Positions 8,395 to 16,750 of a stretch of DNA of 23,087 nucleotides are shown piece after piece. The notes beneath the pieces were generated by a model that made no database searches, was not told the DNA's origin, and saw nothing but the letters and a program-made list of their open reading frames with translations. Source of the stretch: Bacteroidales bacterium UBA1628 (lineage in GTDB: Bacteria > Bacteroidota > Bacteroidia > Bacteroidales > UBA932); assembly GCA_002321335.1 (NCBI GenBank), contig DCMG01000107.1:1-23087 (forward strand). The letters are read 5' to 3'. Both the position numbers and the translations under genes were made by a program. Positions within the stretch are counted from its first letter, which is position 1, and each line of letters opens with the position of its first letter.

Positions 8395-9348
8395 ATGCGT
8401 AAGAATTTATTTATCGCGATTATCGCGATTCTGGTCTCGGCGTTTGCTTTCCCGGCCGCCGGACGTGATCTGAAAATCCTTTACTGGAACATCCAGAACG
8501 GAATGTGGTCGGACCAAGGCTATAACTACGACAATTTTGTGGAGTTCGTGAAGTCCGAGGCTCCGGACATCTGCGTCTGGTGCGAGGCCGAATCCCGCTA
8601 CTTTACGGATTCTGGTGACAGAATCGAGAACTGTGAGGATGCATATCTCCCTTGGAACTGGGATATTCTTGCGAAACGCTATGGACACAATTATGTGCTT
8701 GTCAGCGGCAAGAGAGACACTTTCCCGCAGGTAATCACCTCAAAATACCCTATCCGTATAGTCAAGAGGGTCAACGGCAACGGTGATGATGTCATTGTTG
8801 TACATGGAGCCGGAGTGGCTCAGGTGGAGGTCGGCAACAAGACCCTCAACATCGTCACCATCCACTCATGGCCATTCAAGTACACATATATGGCAGACGA
8901 CAAGAAAGCAAGCGCCGAACGTAAGGAAGGAGCCATGTTCAGAGCCAAGGAGATGGAATATATCTGCAAACAGACTATCGAGAGCGTTCCGGAGGCGGCT
9001 TCGCAGTACTGGATGATGCTCGGAGACTTCAACGCCAGATCACGTGTGGACAACCATATTTACAAGATGGCCGAAGACGACAAGGACTTCCTCGTTCATG
9101 ACTACATCAGGAACAACACTCCTTACATCGACATCATCGAAATGCTGCATCCTGACGACTTCCAGCCAAGCACACTGTCTGGAAAAAGAATCGATCTCAT
9201 CTACATGACCGAGCCTTTGTTCAAGAAGGTCCGCTCGGCCGAGATCATCCGCACCGGTTTCGCTGAATCCATCAAAGACCCGCGCAAGATCAAGGGCTTC
9301 TGCAAGCCTTCAGACCACTACCCTATCCTTGTGGAGTTGAAATTCTGA
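8395..9348 (+). CDS. Secreted endonuclease/exonuclease/phosphatase (EEP) family protein
   Basis: 317 residues with a cleavable signal peptide (MRKNLFIAIIAILVSAFAF, then PAAG) and no lipobox, so it is periplasmic or secreted. The mature part has all EEP-fold active-site blocks: LKILYWNIQNG with Asn32, CEAES with Glu64 as metal ligand, LGDFNAR with Asp211 and Asn213, RIDLIY with Asp267, and SDHYP with Asp307 and His308. The family uses a divalent metal to hydrolyse phosphodiester or phosphomonoester bonds (DNases, sphingomyelinases, inositol phosphatases); substrate cannot be read from the sequence. It follows the lipoprotein operon after a hairpin and a 329-base gap, so it is probably transcribed separately. 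The next gene converges on it. Family call strong, substrate unknown. Confidence 0.9.
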   Translation: MRKNLFIAIIAILVSAFAFPAAGRDLKILYWNIQNGMWSDQGYNYDNFVEFVKSEAPDICVWCEAESRYFTDSGDRIENCEDAYLPWNWDILAKRYGHNYVLVSGKRDTFPQVITSKYPIRIVKRVNGNGDDVIVVHGAGVAQVEVGNKTLNIVTIHSWPFKYTYMADDKKASAERKEGAMFRAKEMEYICKQTIESVPEAASQYWMMLGDFNARSRVDNHIYKMAEDDKDFLVHDYIRNNTPYIDIIEMLHPDDFQPSTLSGKRIDLIYMTEPLFKKVRSAEIIRTGFAESIKDPRKIKGFCKPSDHYPILVELKF

Positions 9349-9382
9349 TTTCCCGTACTGGTTCATAAATGAGCAAAAAGAA

Positions 9383-9426
9383 CCTCTGACCTGAATTTTT
9401 CACGTTACAAAAATTCAGAACAGAGG
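9383..9426. terminator. Bidirectional terminator-like hairpin between convergent genes
   Basis: Arms 9383-9400 and 9409-9426 pair over 18 positions with a 2-base internal mismatch around an 8-base loop; the inner part is A/T-rich and the outer part is CCTCTG/CAGAGG. It starts 35 bases after the EEP stop and lies 81 bases beyond the glyQS stop, so it can serve either strand. Confidence 0.6.
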
Positions 9427-9458
9427 CTCTCTTTGCCTATCAAGATTCCGTCACTTCG

Positions 9459-9487
9459 ATGGTCGCTTCGACAGGCTCAGCGACCAT
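9459..9487. repeat. Short palindromic repeat containing TTCGACAGGCTCAG
   Basis: Perfect 9-base arms (9459-9467 and 9479-9487) flank an 11-base centre, making a hairpin with ATGGTCGCT and AGCGACCAT. The central TTCGACAGGCTCAG resembles, from memory, a widespread intergenic REP-like bacterial motif. It sits 20 bases beyond the glyQS stop codon and may also act as its terminator. Confidence 0.5.
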
Positions 9488-9506
9488 TCTGTTACTATAT
9501 ATTCAA

Positions 9507-11045
9507 TTAAAGTTTTCTGAGCAGGTTGTTCATGTTGACTTCCTTGTCGATGATAGAGCGGAGCTCGGCGATAGGAACCCTTCTCTGCTCCATGGTGTCG
9601 CGCTCGCGGATGGTGACGCAATTGTCGTTGAGCGAGTCGTGGTCCACTGTCACGCAGAAAGGTGTGCCGATGGCGTCCTGACGACGGTAACGCTTGCCGA
9701 TGGAGTCTTTCGGATCGTACTGGCAGTTGAAATCGTACTTGAGCTCGTTCATCACCTCCTGAGCCTTCTCAGGAAGACCGTCCTTGTTCAGGAGAGGAAG
9801 CACGGCCACCTTCACAGGAGCCAAAGGGGCAGGAATGCTCAGCACAACGCGGCTCTCCCCTCCCTCAAGCTGCTCGACCTTGTAGGAATGGCTGAGCACG
9901 GCGAGGAACATTCTGTCCACACCGATGGAAGTCTCAACGCAGTAAGGAACGTAGCTCTCATTGGTCTCAGGATCAAAGTACTGGATCTTTTTTCCGGACA
10001 GTCTCTGATGATTTCCGAGGTCGAAGTCTGTACGGGAGTGGATTCCCTCTAGTTCCTTGAAGCCGAACGGGAAGTTGAACTCGATGTCCGTCGCGGCGTT
10101 GGCGTAGTGGGCCAGCTTCTCGTGGTCGTGGAATCGGTAGTTCTCAGCGCCCATTCCGAGGCTGACGTGCCACTTCATACGGTTCTCCTTCCATTTCTTA
10201 AACCACTCCATTTCGGTGCCAGGACGGCAGAAGAACTCCATTTCCATCTGCTCGAACTCCCTCATTCTGAATATGAATTGTCTTGCGACGATCTCGTTTC
10301 TGAAAGCCTTGCCGATCTGCGCGATTCCGAACGGAACCTTCATACGGCCGGTCTTCTGGACGTTGAGATATTCAATGAATATTCCCTGCGCCGTCTCCGG
10401 ACGGAGGTAGATTTTGTCGTCCGCGTCGCCGGTGTTGCTGATCTGGGTGGAGAACATCAGGTTGAACTGACGCACGTCTGTCCAGTTCTTGGTGCCTGAG
10501 ATAGGATCAACGATGTCGCAGTCAAGGATGATCTGCTTGTACTCCTTGAGGTCGTTGGCCTGCTCTGCGGCGACATAACGGTTGTGAACCTCGTCGTATT
10601 TCGCCTTCTCCCTGAGGATGTTAGGATTGGTGGCTCGGAACTGCTCCTCGTTGAAAGCCTCTCCGAACTTCCTGCGTCCCTTCTCGACCTCCTTGTTCAT
10701 CTTCTCCTCGATCTTGCCGAGATAGTCCTCAATCAGGTTGTCGGCACGGTACCTCTTCTTGGAGTCCTTGTTGTCGATGAGCGGGTCGTTGAACGCCGCC
10801 ACGTGACCTGAAGCCACCCAAGTCTTAGGGTGCATGAACACGCAGGAATCAATGCCGACGATGTTCTCGTTCAGCCTTACCATGGCGTTCCACCAGTACT
10901 GCTTGATGTTGTTCTTCAGCTCGACGCCCATCTGGCCATAGTCATAGACCGCCGCAAGTCCGTCATAAATCTCACTTGACGGGAAGATAAACCCGTACTC
11001 TTTGCAATGTGCCACCAGCACCTTGAACAGTTCGTCCTGTGTCAT
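9507..11045 (-). CDS. glyQS: Glycyl-tRNA synthetase, homodimeric (alpha2) type
   Basis: 512 residues; charges tRNA-Gly with glycine in the cytoplasm. It is a class II synthetase of the eukaryote/Gram-positive-like alpha2 type, not the GlyQ/GlyS two-subunit type. Visible: an N-terminal YGFIFPSSEIYDGLAAVYDY block, RPETAQGIF, motif 2 at about residues 245-272 (GKAFRNEIVARQFIFRMREF), motif 3 SIGVDRMFLAVL near 373, and a C-terminal anticodon-binding domain starting PAPLAPVKVAVLP. The usual family insertion between motifs 1 and 2 is present and the length is normal. Start ATG at 11045. A -7-like element lies 44 bases upstream, and a terminator for the upstream ppiD gene suggests it is transcribed on its own. 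Its 3' end faces the EEP gene. Confidence 0.96.
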   Translation of the reverse strand: MTQDELFKVLVAHCKEYGFIFPSSEIYDGLAAVYDYGQMGVELKNNIKQYWWNAMVRLNENIVGIDSCVFMHPKTWVASGHVAAFNDPLIDNKDSKKRYRADNLIEDYLGKIEEKMNKEVEKGRRKFGEAFNEEQFRATNPNILREKAKYDEVHNRYVAAEQANDLKEYKQIILDCDIVDPISGTKNWTDVRQFNLMFSTQISNTGDADDKIYLRPETAQGIFIEYLNVQKTGRMKVPFGIAQIGKAFRNEIVARQFIFRMREFEQMEMEFFCRPGTEMEWFKKWKENRMKWHVSLGMGAENYRFHDHEKLAHYANAATDIEFNFPFGFKELEGIHSRTDFDLGNHQRLSGKKIQYFDPETNESYVPYCVETSIGVDRMFLAVLSHSYKVEQLEGGESRVVLSIPAPLAPVKVAVLPLLNKDGLPEKAQEVMNELKYDFNCQYDPKDSIGKRYRRQDAIGTPFCVTVDHDSLNDNCVTIRERDTMEQRRVPIAELRSIIDKEVNMNNLLRKL

Positions 11046-11088
11046 AGTATTGTTGTACTTTAATAATTTTCAAAGTCCTAAAAACTTA

Positions 11089-11096
11089 CAAATATA
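11089..11096 (-). promoter_or_regulatory. Candidate promoter -7 element for glyQS
   Basis: Read on the - strand this is TATATTTG, matching TAnnTTTG, 44 bases upstream of the glyQS ATG. The predicted leader would be about 35 bases. No good -33 TTTG is seen at normal spacing. Confidence 0.4.
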
Positions 11097-11130
11097 CACA
11101 TTTTCGCCCAAGTATCATCGCACTGACAAG

Positions 11131-11154
11131 GTCTGCTACGTAGTCTGCTACGTG
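11131..11154. repeat. Tandem 12-base repeat upstream of glyQS
   Basis: GTCTGCTACGTA is followed at once by GTCTGCTACGTG (11131-11142, 11143-11154). The repeat junction contains the palindrome CTACGTAG. It lies about 35 bases upstream of the candidate glyQS -7 element, outside any gene I accept, where a regulator could bind. Function unknown. Confidence 0.45.
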
Positions 11155-11238
11155 ACAAAAGCAAGGCATCCATTCATCAGTCTCCTGAGCGTGACAATAT
11201 TTGCAATATAAACGACAATTATAAAGGTACATATACTA

Positions 11239-11273
11239 AAAAAGGAATAATCCTTATCGAATCATTCCCTTTT
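11239..11273 (-). terminator. Intrinsic terminator of ppiD
   Basis: On the - strand, arms 11273-11261 and 11251-11239 pair over 13 positions with two G-U pairs around a 9-base loop, followed by a run of T residues. It begins 22 bases after the ppiD stop and separates ppiD from glyQS. Confidence 0.7.
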
Positions 11274-11294
11274 ATAAGGCTGTATGATTATCTA

Positions 11295-13379
11295 CTAGAA
11301 GAACCTGGCTCTGTGATCCTTCACGTCAGCATCCGTCATCATGACAGGAAGAATCATCTGAGTGGTATAGCTGTTGATTTGAGCCATGTTGTTTTTGGCG
11401 TCATCTTCTGTATAGAATGCGCCAGTGTCGCGTGAATTAACCTTGAAAATATAGGTTCCGATTGTTCCTGCGACAGGACCGCAGATTTTTCCTTCCGGAG
11501 CCACAGATGCGGTGCCGATGAACTTAGGATCCAGACCCTGACCATTCATGGACGCGAACCTTACGTCCACGCCTGAACTTACTGATGAATGAAGAGTGTC
11601 AGCGATGGCCTGAAGGTCATTGATGCCCTGAATCTTCTGAGCGATGTCAGCAGCGGCCTTCTCGGCGGCCTTCTCGGCAAATAGCTGCTGACGGATAGCA
11701 TCCTTGACCTCGTCAAGCTTGGCTATACCTTCCTTGTGGATTCCGGTGACAGTGGCCACGAAGAGATAGTTGTTGTTGACGGTGATGATCTCGGAAACCT
11801 TGCCGACCTTGTTGTCGAACACCCATCTTGTGACCTCCTTAGCCTGTGAGATGGAACCGTAGGTTGAAGTGGCTTCAGTGACTCTGAGATTATGTGAGTA
11901 AACACCCATTGAATCAACGGCAGCCTTGTAGTTGTTATACTTACCGGCAGCGATCTTTGAGAAATTGCTAGCCTTGGCGTAGTAGCTGTTGAATGTCTCG
12001 CCGCTTGCGAGAGCTGTCTTCTCAAGAATGGCTACCTGCTTCTTTGCGACAGGGGTTGTTCTCTTTGAAACCTCTACGATGTGTGTGCCATACTGTGTCT
12101 TAACGATGTAAGGCTTGCCAACCTGAGCTGTGAGCACGGACTCGAATCCTGGGAACATATAAGTCTGTGTAAGCCAACCGATATTACCCTGCTCACCATC
12201 AGCGGCGTTTCCGGTGTCAGCTGAATATGAAGCAGCGACATTCGAGAAGTTCTCACCTTTTGCAAGCACATTGAGAAGGCTGTCAGCCTTGCTCTCAGAG
12301 CCACCCTGAAGTAGAATGTGCTTAACATAGACTGAGTCAGGAATCTGGGCGGTGGCCATGATTCTGGCGGCATAGAACACATTGTTGTCTGAGACAATCT
12401 GAGAAGTTCCGTCAGCGTTGTTGTCAACAAACTCACTGATTTCCTTGTTGACGGTTGAAAGCTCTCCGGTCTTGTACCAGTACTCACTGTAGTTCCTTTC
12501 AGAGTTTCTGGCCAGGAAAGACTTCATGTTTGTTGTCGTGGCAAATTCGTCATAAACCTTGCCCATAGCATCGTTTGTGGCATTGATGTCAGACTCGGAA
12601 GGCTTTACCTCGAAGACCACATATTCAATGTCCCTTGAAGCGTTCTGCCTGAACATCTTCTTATGAGACTCGTAGTACTTTCTGATTTCCTCTCCGCTCA
12701 CCTTGACCGTGGTGTCCATACCATAGTTAGGAACCATCACAAAATCAACATTGGAAGTATTGTTGTTCTCGGCAATGGCTCTTTTGAGCATCAAAGGATT
12801 CTGGATGTTGCTCTGGGTAAACAACGAATAATACTTTGCATAGAACTGCTGGGTATATATCGTGTTCTGAAGGTAGTTCCAGTACTCTCTTACCTTACCG
12901 GTCTGATCCTGGGAAACAGCGTTGATGAGATTCTGCAACGCCTCCTTCGAAAAGTTGCCGTTCTCATCAGCGAACGCAGGATTTCTGGCAATCAAAGGGG
13001 ATACCATGTCTCCGGCCAGAAGTTCCTTCATCTCTTCCTCACCTACCTTGATTCCGGCAGCCTTGGCGTTCTTGATGAACAGATACTTGTCAAGAAGGCT
13101 GCGCCATGCTTCATTGCGGACCTGCTCCTGCTGCTGCTCGTTCTGAGCGGAAGAACCGGTCATCATCTCGTTGATGGACGTGAATTTATCTACATCCTGC
13201 AAGAAATCCTGATAAGAAACAGTCTTACCATTGATTGTTCCCACATCGTTTCTTGAAGACATCGCGTTGAACGCCGTCTCCAAGGTCTGAGGGTCGATAA
13301 TGAATGACAAAAGGGCCAAGGCAATGATGATTGACACTGCCATGCCGGCCTTTTCGCGAGTTTTTTGAAGAATCGCCAT
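11295..13379 (-). CDS. ppiD: Membrane-anchored periplasmic peptidyl-prolyl isomerase, PpiD/SurA type
   Basis: 694 residues. A short cytoplasmic start (MAILQKTREKAG) is followed by one membrane helix at about 13-29, then a SurA_N-like chaperone region (VGTINGKTVSYQDFLQDVDKF). A parvulin-type (PPIC) rotamase domain lies at about 345-440: VKHILLQGG, then SADTGNAADGEQGNIGW, then the GTHIVEVSKR end motif. The long C-terminal part (LDEVKDAIRQQLFAEKAAEK...) is typical of the family in Bacteroidota. It helps outer-membrane and secreted proteins fold in the periplasm. It lies last in the run that starts with mfd/coaX, 74 bases after lptC, with its own -7-like element and a clear terminator. Family certain; ppiD is the usual name for this architecture, but SurA-like function is equally possible. 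Confidence 0.9.
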   Translation of the reverse strand: MAILQKTREKAGMAVSIIIALALLSFIIDPQTLETAFNAMSSRNDVGTINGKTVSYQDFLQDVDKFTSINEMMTGSSAQNEQQQEQVRNEAWRSLLDKYLFIKNAKAAGIKVGEEEMKELLAGDMVSPLIARNPAFADENGNFSKEALQNLINAVSQDQTGKVREYWNYLQNTIYTQQFYAKYYSLFTQSNIQNPLMLKRAIAENNNTSNVDFVMVPNYGMDTTVKVSGEEIRKYYESHKKMFRQNASRDIEYVVFEVKPSESDINATNDAMGKVYDEFATTTNMKSFLARNSERNYSEYWYKTGELSTVNKEISEFVDNNADGTSQIVSDNNVFYAARIMATAQIPDSVYVKHILLQGGSESKADSLLNVLAKGENFSNVAASYSADTGNAADGEQGNIGWLTQTYMFPGFESVLTAQVGKPYIVKTQYGTHIVEVSKRTTPVAKKQVAILEKTALASGETFNSYYAKASNFSKIAAGKYNNYKAAVDSMGVYSHNLRVTEATSTYGSISQAKEVTRWVFDNKVGKVSEIITVNNNYLFVATVTGIHKEGIAKLDEVKDAIRQQLFAEKAAEKAAADIAQKIQGINDLQAIADTLHSSVSSGVDVRFASMNGQGLDPKFIGTASVAPEGKICGPVAGTIGTYIFKVNSRDTGAFYTEDDAKNNMAQINSYTTQMILPVMMTDADVKDHRARFF

Positions 13380-13403
13380 TGTGTATTACGTTTTTATAAT
13401 TTC

Positions 13404-13411
13404 CAAAAATA
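13404..13411 (-). promoter_or_regulatory. Candidate promoter -7 element for ppiD
   Basis: Read on the - strand the site is TATTTTTG, a match to TAnnTTTG, 25 bases before the ppiD ATG and inside the 74-base gap after lptC. Suggests ppiD can be transcribed separately. No clear -33 element. Confidence 0.4.
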
Positions 13412-13453
13412 GGTATTGGGGTGCGAAGATAGTGATTTTAATTCAATTAACCA

Positions 13454-14083
13454 TTATTTTTTGAGCAAAGGCCCTATAAAGTTTACAGAATCAATGATAA
13501 CCTTCGTCGAATCCTGCACGACAACCACATCACTGTTGAAAGCCTTGAATATCCTGACATTCCTCGCCATCTCATCCGATCTCATGCCGAATCCTTGCAG
13601 GAATCCGTCGTTGGAGAACATCCTGACATAGCAATCTGTGTATATTTCCTCGTTGGCCTGATCCCAGTAAAGAGTGTCCGTCTCCAAGGTCTGCTGGTTT
13701 ATCACATTCTGAACCACCACATTACCGAAAGCGGACCAATATTCCTCATCGGTTTTCTTGCTTTTGAAATGCTTGGCGTTATCGGAATGCAGAACTGTCT
13801 CAAGCATATCCCCGTCCGTGTAGGCAAAAGCATGAAGCCCTTTAGGAAAGAGCTCGTAGGAACAAGTGTCGTTCTCGTACCTTTCCATGACATCAGCCTC
13901 GGCTCTCATCTGGATGCCGCCGTTCTTGGTCTGGACCACAAACATACTGTCAACCGTCTGAACCGGAGTCTCGGCAAGATTCAAACGCTCGGCCTCCGAC
14001 AGTTTTCCCTTGCAGGAAAATACGATGAAAGCAACCGCCGAAGCGGTTGCAATCATCATAAGACTATGTGTGTTCCGTTTCAA
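13454..14083 (-). CDS. lptC: LPS export periplasmic protein LptC (lipoprotein)
   Basis: 209 residues starting at a TTG codon (14083). This start gives MKRNTHSLMMIATASAVAF then IVFSC, a good lipoprotein signal with Cys24; the next in-frame ATGs would remove the positive N-terminal residues. The mature part has the LptC/OstA-like pattern: SMFVVQTKNGGIQMRAEADVM, a beta-rich FGNVVVQNV segment, LETDTLYWDQANEEIYTD, and FLQGFGMRSDEM. LptC bridges the inner-membrane LptBFG transporter to LptA during lipopolysaccharide export. In Bacteroidota it is commonly a lipoprotein rather than a single-pass protein. It starts 8 bases after the TPR gene stop, so translation is likely coupled. Confidence 0.88.
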   Translation of the reverse strand: MKRNTHSLMMIATASAVAFIVFSCKGKLSEAERLNLAETPVQTVDSMFVVQTKNGGIQMRAEADVMERYENDTCSYELFPKGLHAFAYTDGDMLETVLHSDNAKHFKSKKTDEEYWSAFGNVVVQNVINQQTLETDTLYWDQANEEIYTDCYVRMFSNDGFLQGFGMRSDEMARNVRIFKAFNSDVVVVQDSTKVIIDSVNFIGPLLKK

Positions 14084-14091
14084 TTCCTGAA

Positions 14092-15402
14092 CTACTTCTG
14101 TGTCCTTACAGTTGTGGTCGCGCGCATTCCACCACAGTTGACCTGATAGGTGTCACCAGCGTTGAAACCATACATGAAAGCATCAGCGGCCACCGGGTAA
14201 TATACACTGTAGGCCGAAATAAGTTTGTTGCAGTCATCAGTAAGGGAAGCGTCAGCCGCCTTGGCCTTCTGGAGATAATCAATGGCAACCCAATATTTAG
14301 CCCTGCTCTCAACCTCATTCCCACCACAACGGAGTGATCCCCAGATAGTAGCGATGAGGTAATATGCTTTACCCTGATGATCAGGTTTGATATCAGCAGC
14401 TTTCTTGGCATAATCCAACGCTTTCGCGTTGTTGTTATTCTTCAAGCAATATGTGGCAAGTTCTATAAGGTAGTCAGCCTTCACAGGATCATCATCCGGA
14501 CAAAGCGAGACAGCCTCCTCGAAATACTTGATGGCGACATCAGACTCATCCTTGGCTGAATGGAGTTTGTAAAGATAGTAGGCGGATGATGCTGAAGGCT
14601 CGTTCTTGTGCATTTTTGTCACAGCATTGAGGAACAGGTCATTGTTCTGGCAACCTTCGGTTGAACCGAGCATCTTGACGATGTTGGTCACGAGATCCAT
14701 ATTCTCAGGATCAGCCTCATAGCGCGGAGTGAAAAGAGCGATGAGGTTGTCGCAGCTGGCCACCTGACTTGTGATGAAGAGCCCTTCGATGTCAGACCTG
14801 ATTTTAGCGTTTTCCTCTGCATTGCCGGCCTTGTCAAGGAGGGCGATGGCGTTCTGGTAGGTGTTGATGACATCCTCAGCTCCGATAGCGGACTTCTTGT
14901 AAAGTTCGATCGCAGCATTGAGATCAAGAAGAAGAAGGCTTGGCCTGACGTTCTCCTGATTAATCTCGATGATCTTGTTCAGTTGCTCGTAAACTACCTG
15001 AGGATCCTTGAAATATTGGGTAATGTACTGACCTTTTGAGTTGTAGGCCGCCACGGCGTACTTAGGATAGTATTCAGCCCTGAGATCGTTAAGTGTAAGG
15101 ACAGTGTCGATCATCGCAGCTCGAGTCTGAGCATCCTTAGTCTTGACTATTTCCTTACCCATGAGGGTCATACCATTAAGAAGCATGTTCTGGCTTGCAG
15201 TAGGAGGGCAGAGTTTGAAGGCCTTTCTCCAGTTAGGAAGAGCCTCTGTGTAGTTCTTCTGCTTGTAATATTCCTGATAATAAGACAGATACTTGATGCA
15301 TTCAGCGCTGTCTGCGCCATACTTTCCTTGGGCTGAAACCTTCGTTCCGAAAGTGGCAGCCGCCAAAGTCAGCAGTACTAGTGTAATCCTTTTCATGGTC
15401 AT
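14092..15402 (-). CDS. Exported tetratricopeptide-repeat protein
   Basis: 436 residues with a signal peptide (MTMKRITLVLLTLAAATF, ending KVSAQ); ATGs at 15402 and 15396 are both possible starts. Several TPR-like helices are visible: YYQEYYKQKNYTEALPNWRK near 40-60, VAIKYFEEAVSLCPDDDP in the centre, and AKALDYAKKAADIKPDHQGK with AIDYLQKAKAADASL towards the end. The C-terminus NCGGMRATTTVRTQK is short and without a known domain. TPR proteins act as protein-binding scaffolds; the position between a beta-barrel protein and lptC suggests a role in outer-membrane assembly, which is inference. It starts 22 bases after the beta-barrel gene stop and ends 8 bases before lptC. Confidence 0.88.
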   Translation of the reverse strand: MTMKRITLVLLTLAAATFGTKVSAQGKYGADSAECIKYLSYYQEYYKQKNYTEALPNWRKAFKLCPPTASQNMLLNGMTLMGKEIVKTKDAQTRAAMIDTVLTLNDLRAEYYPKYAVAAYNSKGQYITQYFKDPQVVYEQLNKIIEINQENVRPSLLLLDLNAAIELYKKSAIGAEDVINTYQNAIALLDKAGNAEENAKIRSDIEGLFITSQVASCDNLIALFTPRYEADPENMDLVTNIVKMLGSTEGCQNNDLFLNAVTKMHKNEPSASSAYYLYKLHSAKDESDVAIKYFEEAVSLCPDDDPVKADYLIELATYCLKNNNNAKALDYAKKAADIKPDHQGKAYYLIATIWGSLRCGGNEVESRAKYWVAIDYLQKAKAADASLTDDCNKLISAYSVYYPVAADAFMYGFNAGDTYQVNCGGMRATTTVRTQK

Positions 15403-15424
15403 TTATTTTATATTCTTATATTCA

Positions 15425-16750
15425 TTAATTATACCTTGGTTTGATGAACCAGATGTCGAATATGTTGATTCCTATGTTGAAATTGACATATCTTTCCCTG
15501 ACCAGATTTCCTGTAAGCGCCCCTCTCTGTCCTAAATCAACCCCAAGCGTCAGACCATTGCTCCAGCTGAACACAGGAAGGGTGGCGCCCAACGTGACAC
15601 CTACAGCATTGATTGTCTTACCGTCCAGCTTGCAATAAGCCTGATCCCAGTAGGCTCCGGCGCGGTAGGTAACCCTCTTGCGATAGTAACGGATATCATT
15701 TCTGTTCGGCACTATGGAGAAACCGGCTCTAACGGACTGAGCGGTCGACGCGCTGAACACAGCGTTGCCAACACTTGCGAATCCCGGAACCTTGCTCATT
15801 CCGCTGGAACTCCAGTCGGAACGGATGTAATTGATCTCGGCTGTCCACTTGTCACCACCTTTCAAGGCTATTCCGAATCCCATCTCACCGGCAAGTTTCA
15901 CCTGCCCTCTGCCTAAAGTGTCCACATAGCTTCTAGGTGAAGGGGTGGAGTCATTTATCGATGATATTGATTGAATCTCAAACCTTTCCACATTACCTCT
16001 TAGACTCGCGCCTAATTTATAGGTGGCGCCGATGACGGCGGAGACATTCTTTGAAATCCTTGTCTCGTACTGCACGCCAAGTTTTCCAGTGAAAGCGTTG
16101 AGATCCATGTTGAATCCGCTTGAAATACTCCTGTAAGTGGAGTTTCCCATGGCAAAATCATTCGTCTTGTGCAAGTTACCGAAATAATACTGGCCTTCCA
16201 GACCCACGGAAAGACCTTTGGTCACATCGATTCCGGCTCCTATGAAGACGTTGGTCAATCCTCCGTACCCTTGAACAGTGTTGTTGATGACACCCGTATT
16301 GGCTATGATGGAAGGGTCGGTCACCTTGGACGACATCTTATACCCAAGGTCGCTGTACGGGGTCACACCGACATACATCGCAAGCGACTTGTACACAGGA
16401 AACGAGATGACAAAATCATAGAAATTGAAAGTGTTGTAGGATGACTTCATGTCATGCTGGGCATAATACCTGTTGCCCTGAGCGATGCCGAAATCAGCCA
16501 TAAACGACTTGTCCTCTCTGGCGGTGACAGCGGCAGGATTGAGGATATTAATATTCCTTTTGTCCCTTGTGGCGATGCCGACACCACCCATACTCTTGTT
16601 GTAGGCGGTGCCTTGCTTCGATATGTCACCTACTCCGAACATCGAATACGGAGTATAGGCATTATATGCGTCATCCTGAGCGCTCAGAGGGAGAACACAG
16701 AACGACATCACCACAAACAAAAGTATCTTATCAACCTTTCCTTTCAACAT
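15425..16750 (-). CDS. Outer-membrane beta-barrel protein (FadL/OmpP1-like family)
   Basis: 441 residues with a signal peptide (KILLFVVMSFCVLPLSAQ). The mature start YTPYSMFGVGDISKQGTAYNKSMGGVGIA is typical of the Bacteroidota barrel family related to OmpP1/FadL. The rest is an alternation of Gly/aromatic-rich strands (YGGLTNVFIGAGIDV, GLSVGLEGQYYFG, AVIGATYKLGASLRG, VGVTLGATLP) ending in FNIGINIFDIWFIKPRYN. Function unknown; transport of hydrophobic compounds is the guess from distant FadL likeness. Its ATG overlaps the end of coaX by 20 bases, so it is translationally coupled to coaX and followed by the TPR gene and lptC. Confidence 0.85.
   Translation of the reverse strand: MLKGKVDKILLFVVMSFCVLPLSAQDDAYNAYTPYSMFGVGDISKQGTAYNKSMGGVGIATRDKRNINILNPAAVTAREDKSFMADFGIAQGNRYYAQHDMKSSYNTFNFYDFVISFPVYKSLAMYVGVTPYSDLGYKMSSKVTDPSIIANTGVINNTVQGYGGLTNVFIGAGIDVTKGLSVGLEGQYYFGNLHKTNDFAMGNSTYRSISSGFNMDLNAFTGKLGVQYETRISKNVSAVIGATYKLGASLRGNVERFEIQSISSINDSTPSPRSYVDTLGRGQVKLAGEMGFGIALKGGDKWTAEINYIRSDWSSSGMSKVPGFASVGNAVFSASTAQSVRAGFSIVPNRNDIRYYRKRVTYRAGAYWDQAYCKLDGKTINAVGVTLGATLPVFSWSNGLTLGVDLGQRGALTGNLVRERYVNFNIGINIFDIWFIKPRYN

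Noticed and set aside
11002..11211. 69-codon + strand frame across the glyQS upstream region
   Set aside because: Starts inside glyQS, has no promoter or homologue I recognise, and the repeat inside it explains its YVVCYV pattern.
11046..11294. Searched for a tRNA, T-box or riboswitch upstream of glyQS
   Set aside because: No cloverleaf or T-box element seen; only a promoter-like element, a repeat and the ppiD terminator.
12663..13256. 197-codon + strand frame opposite ppiD
   Set aside because: Antisense to a well-supported gene, with no recognisable domain or start signal.
16668..16690. Resemblance of this stretch to the intergenic palindrome at 9459-9487
   Set aside because: It lies in the signal peptide end of the beta-barrel gene and shares only a short CTGAGCG-like string, so chance is enough.
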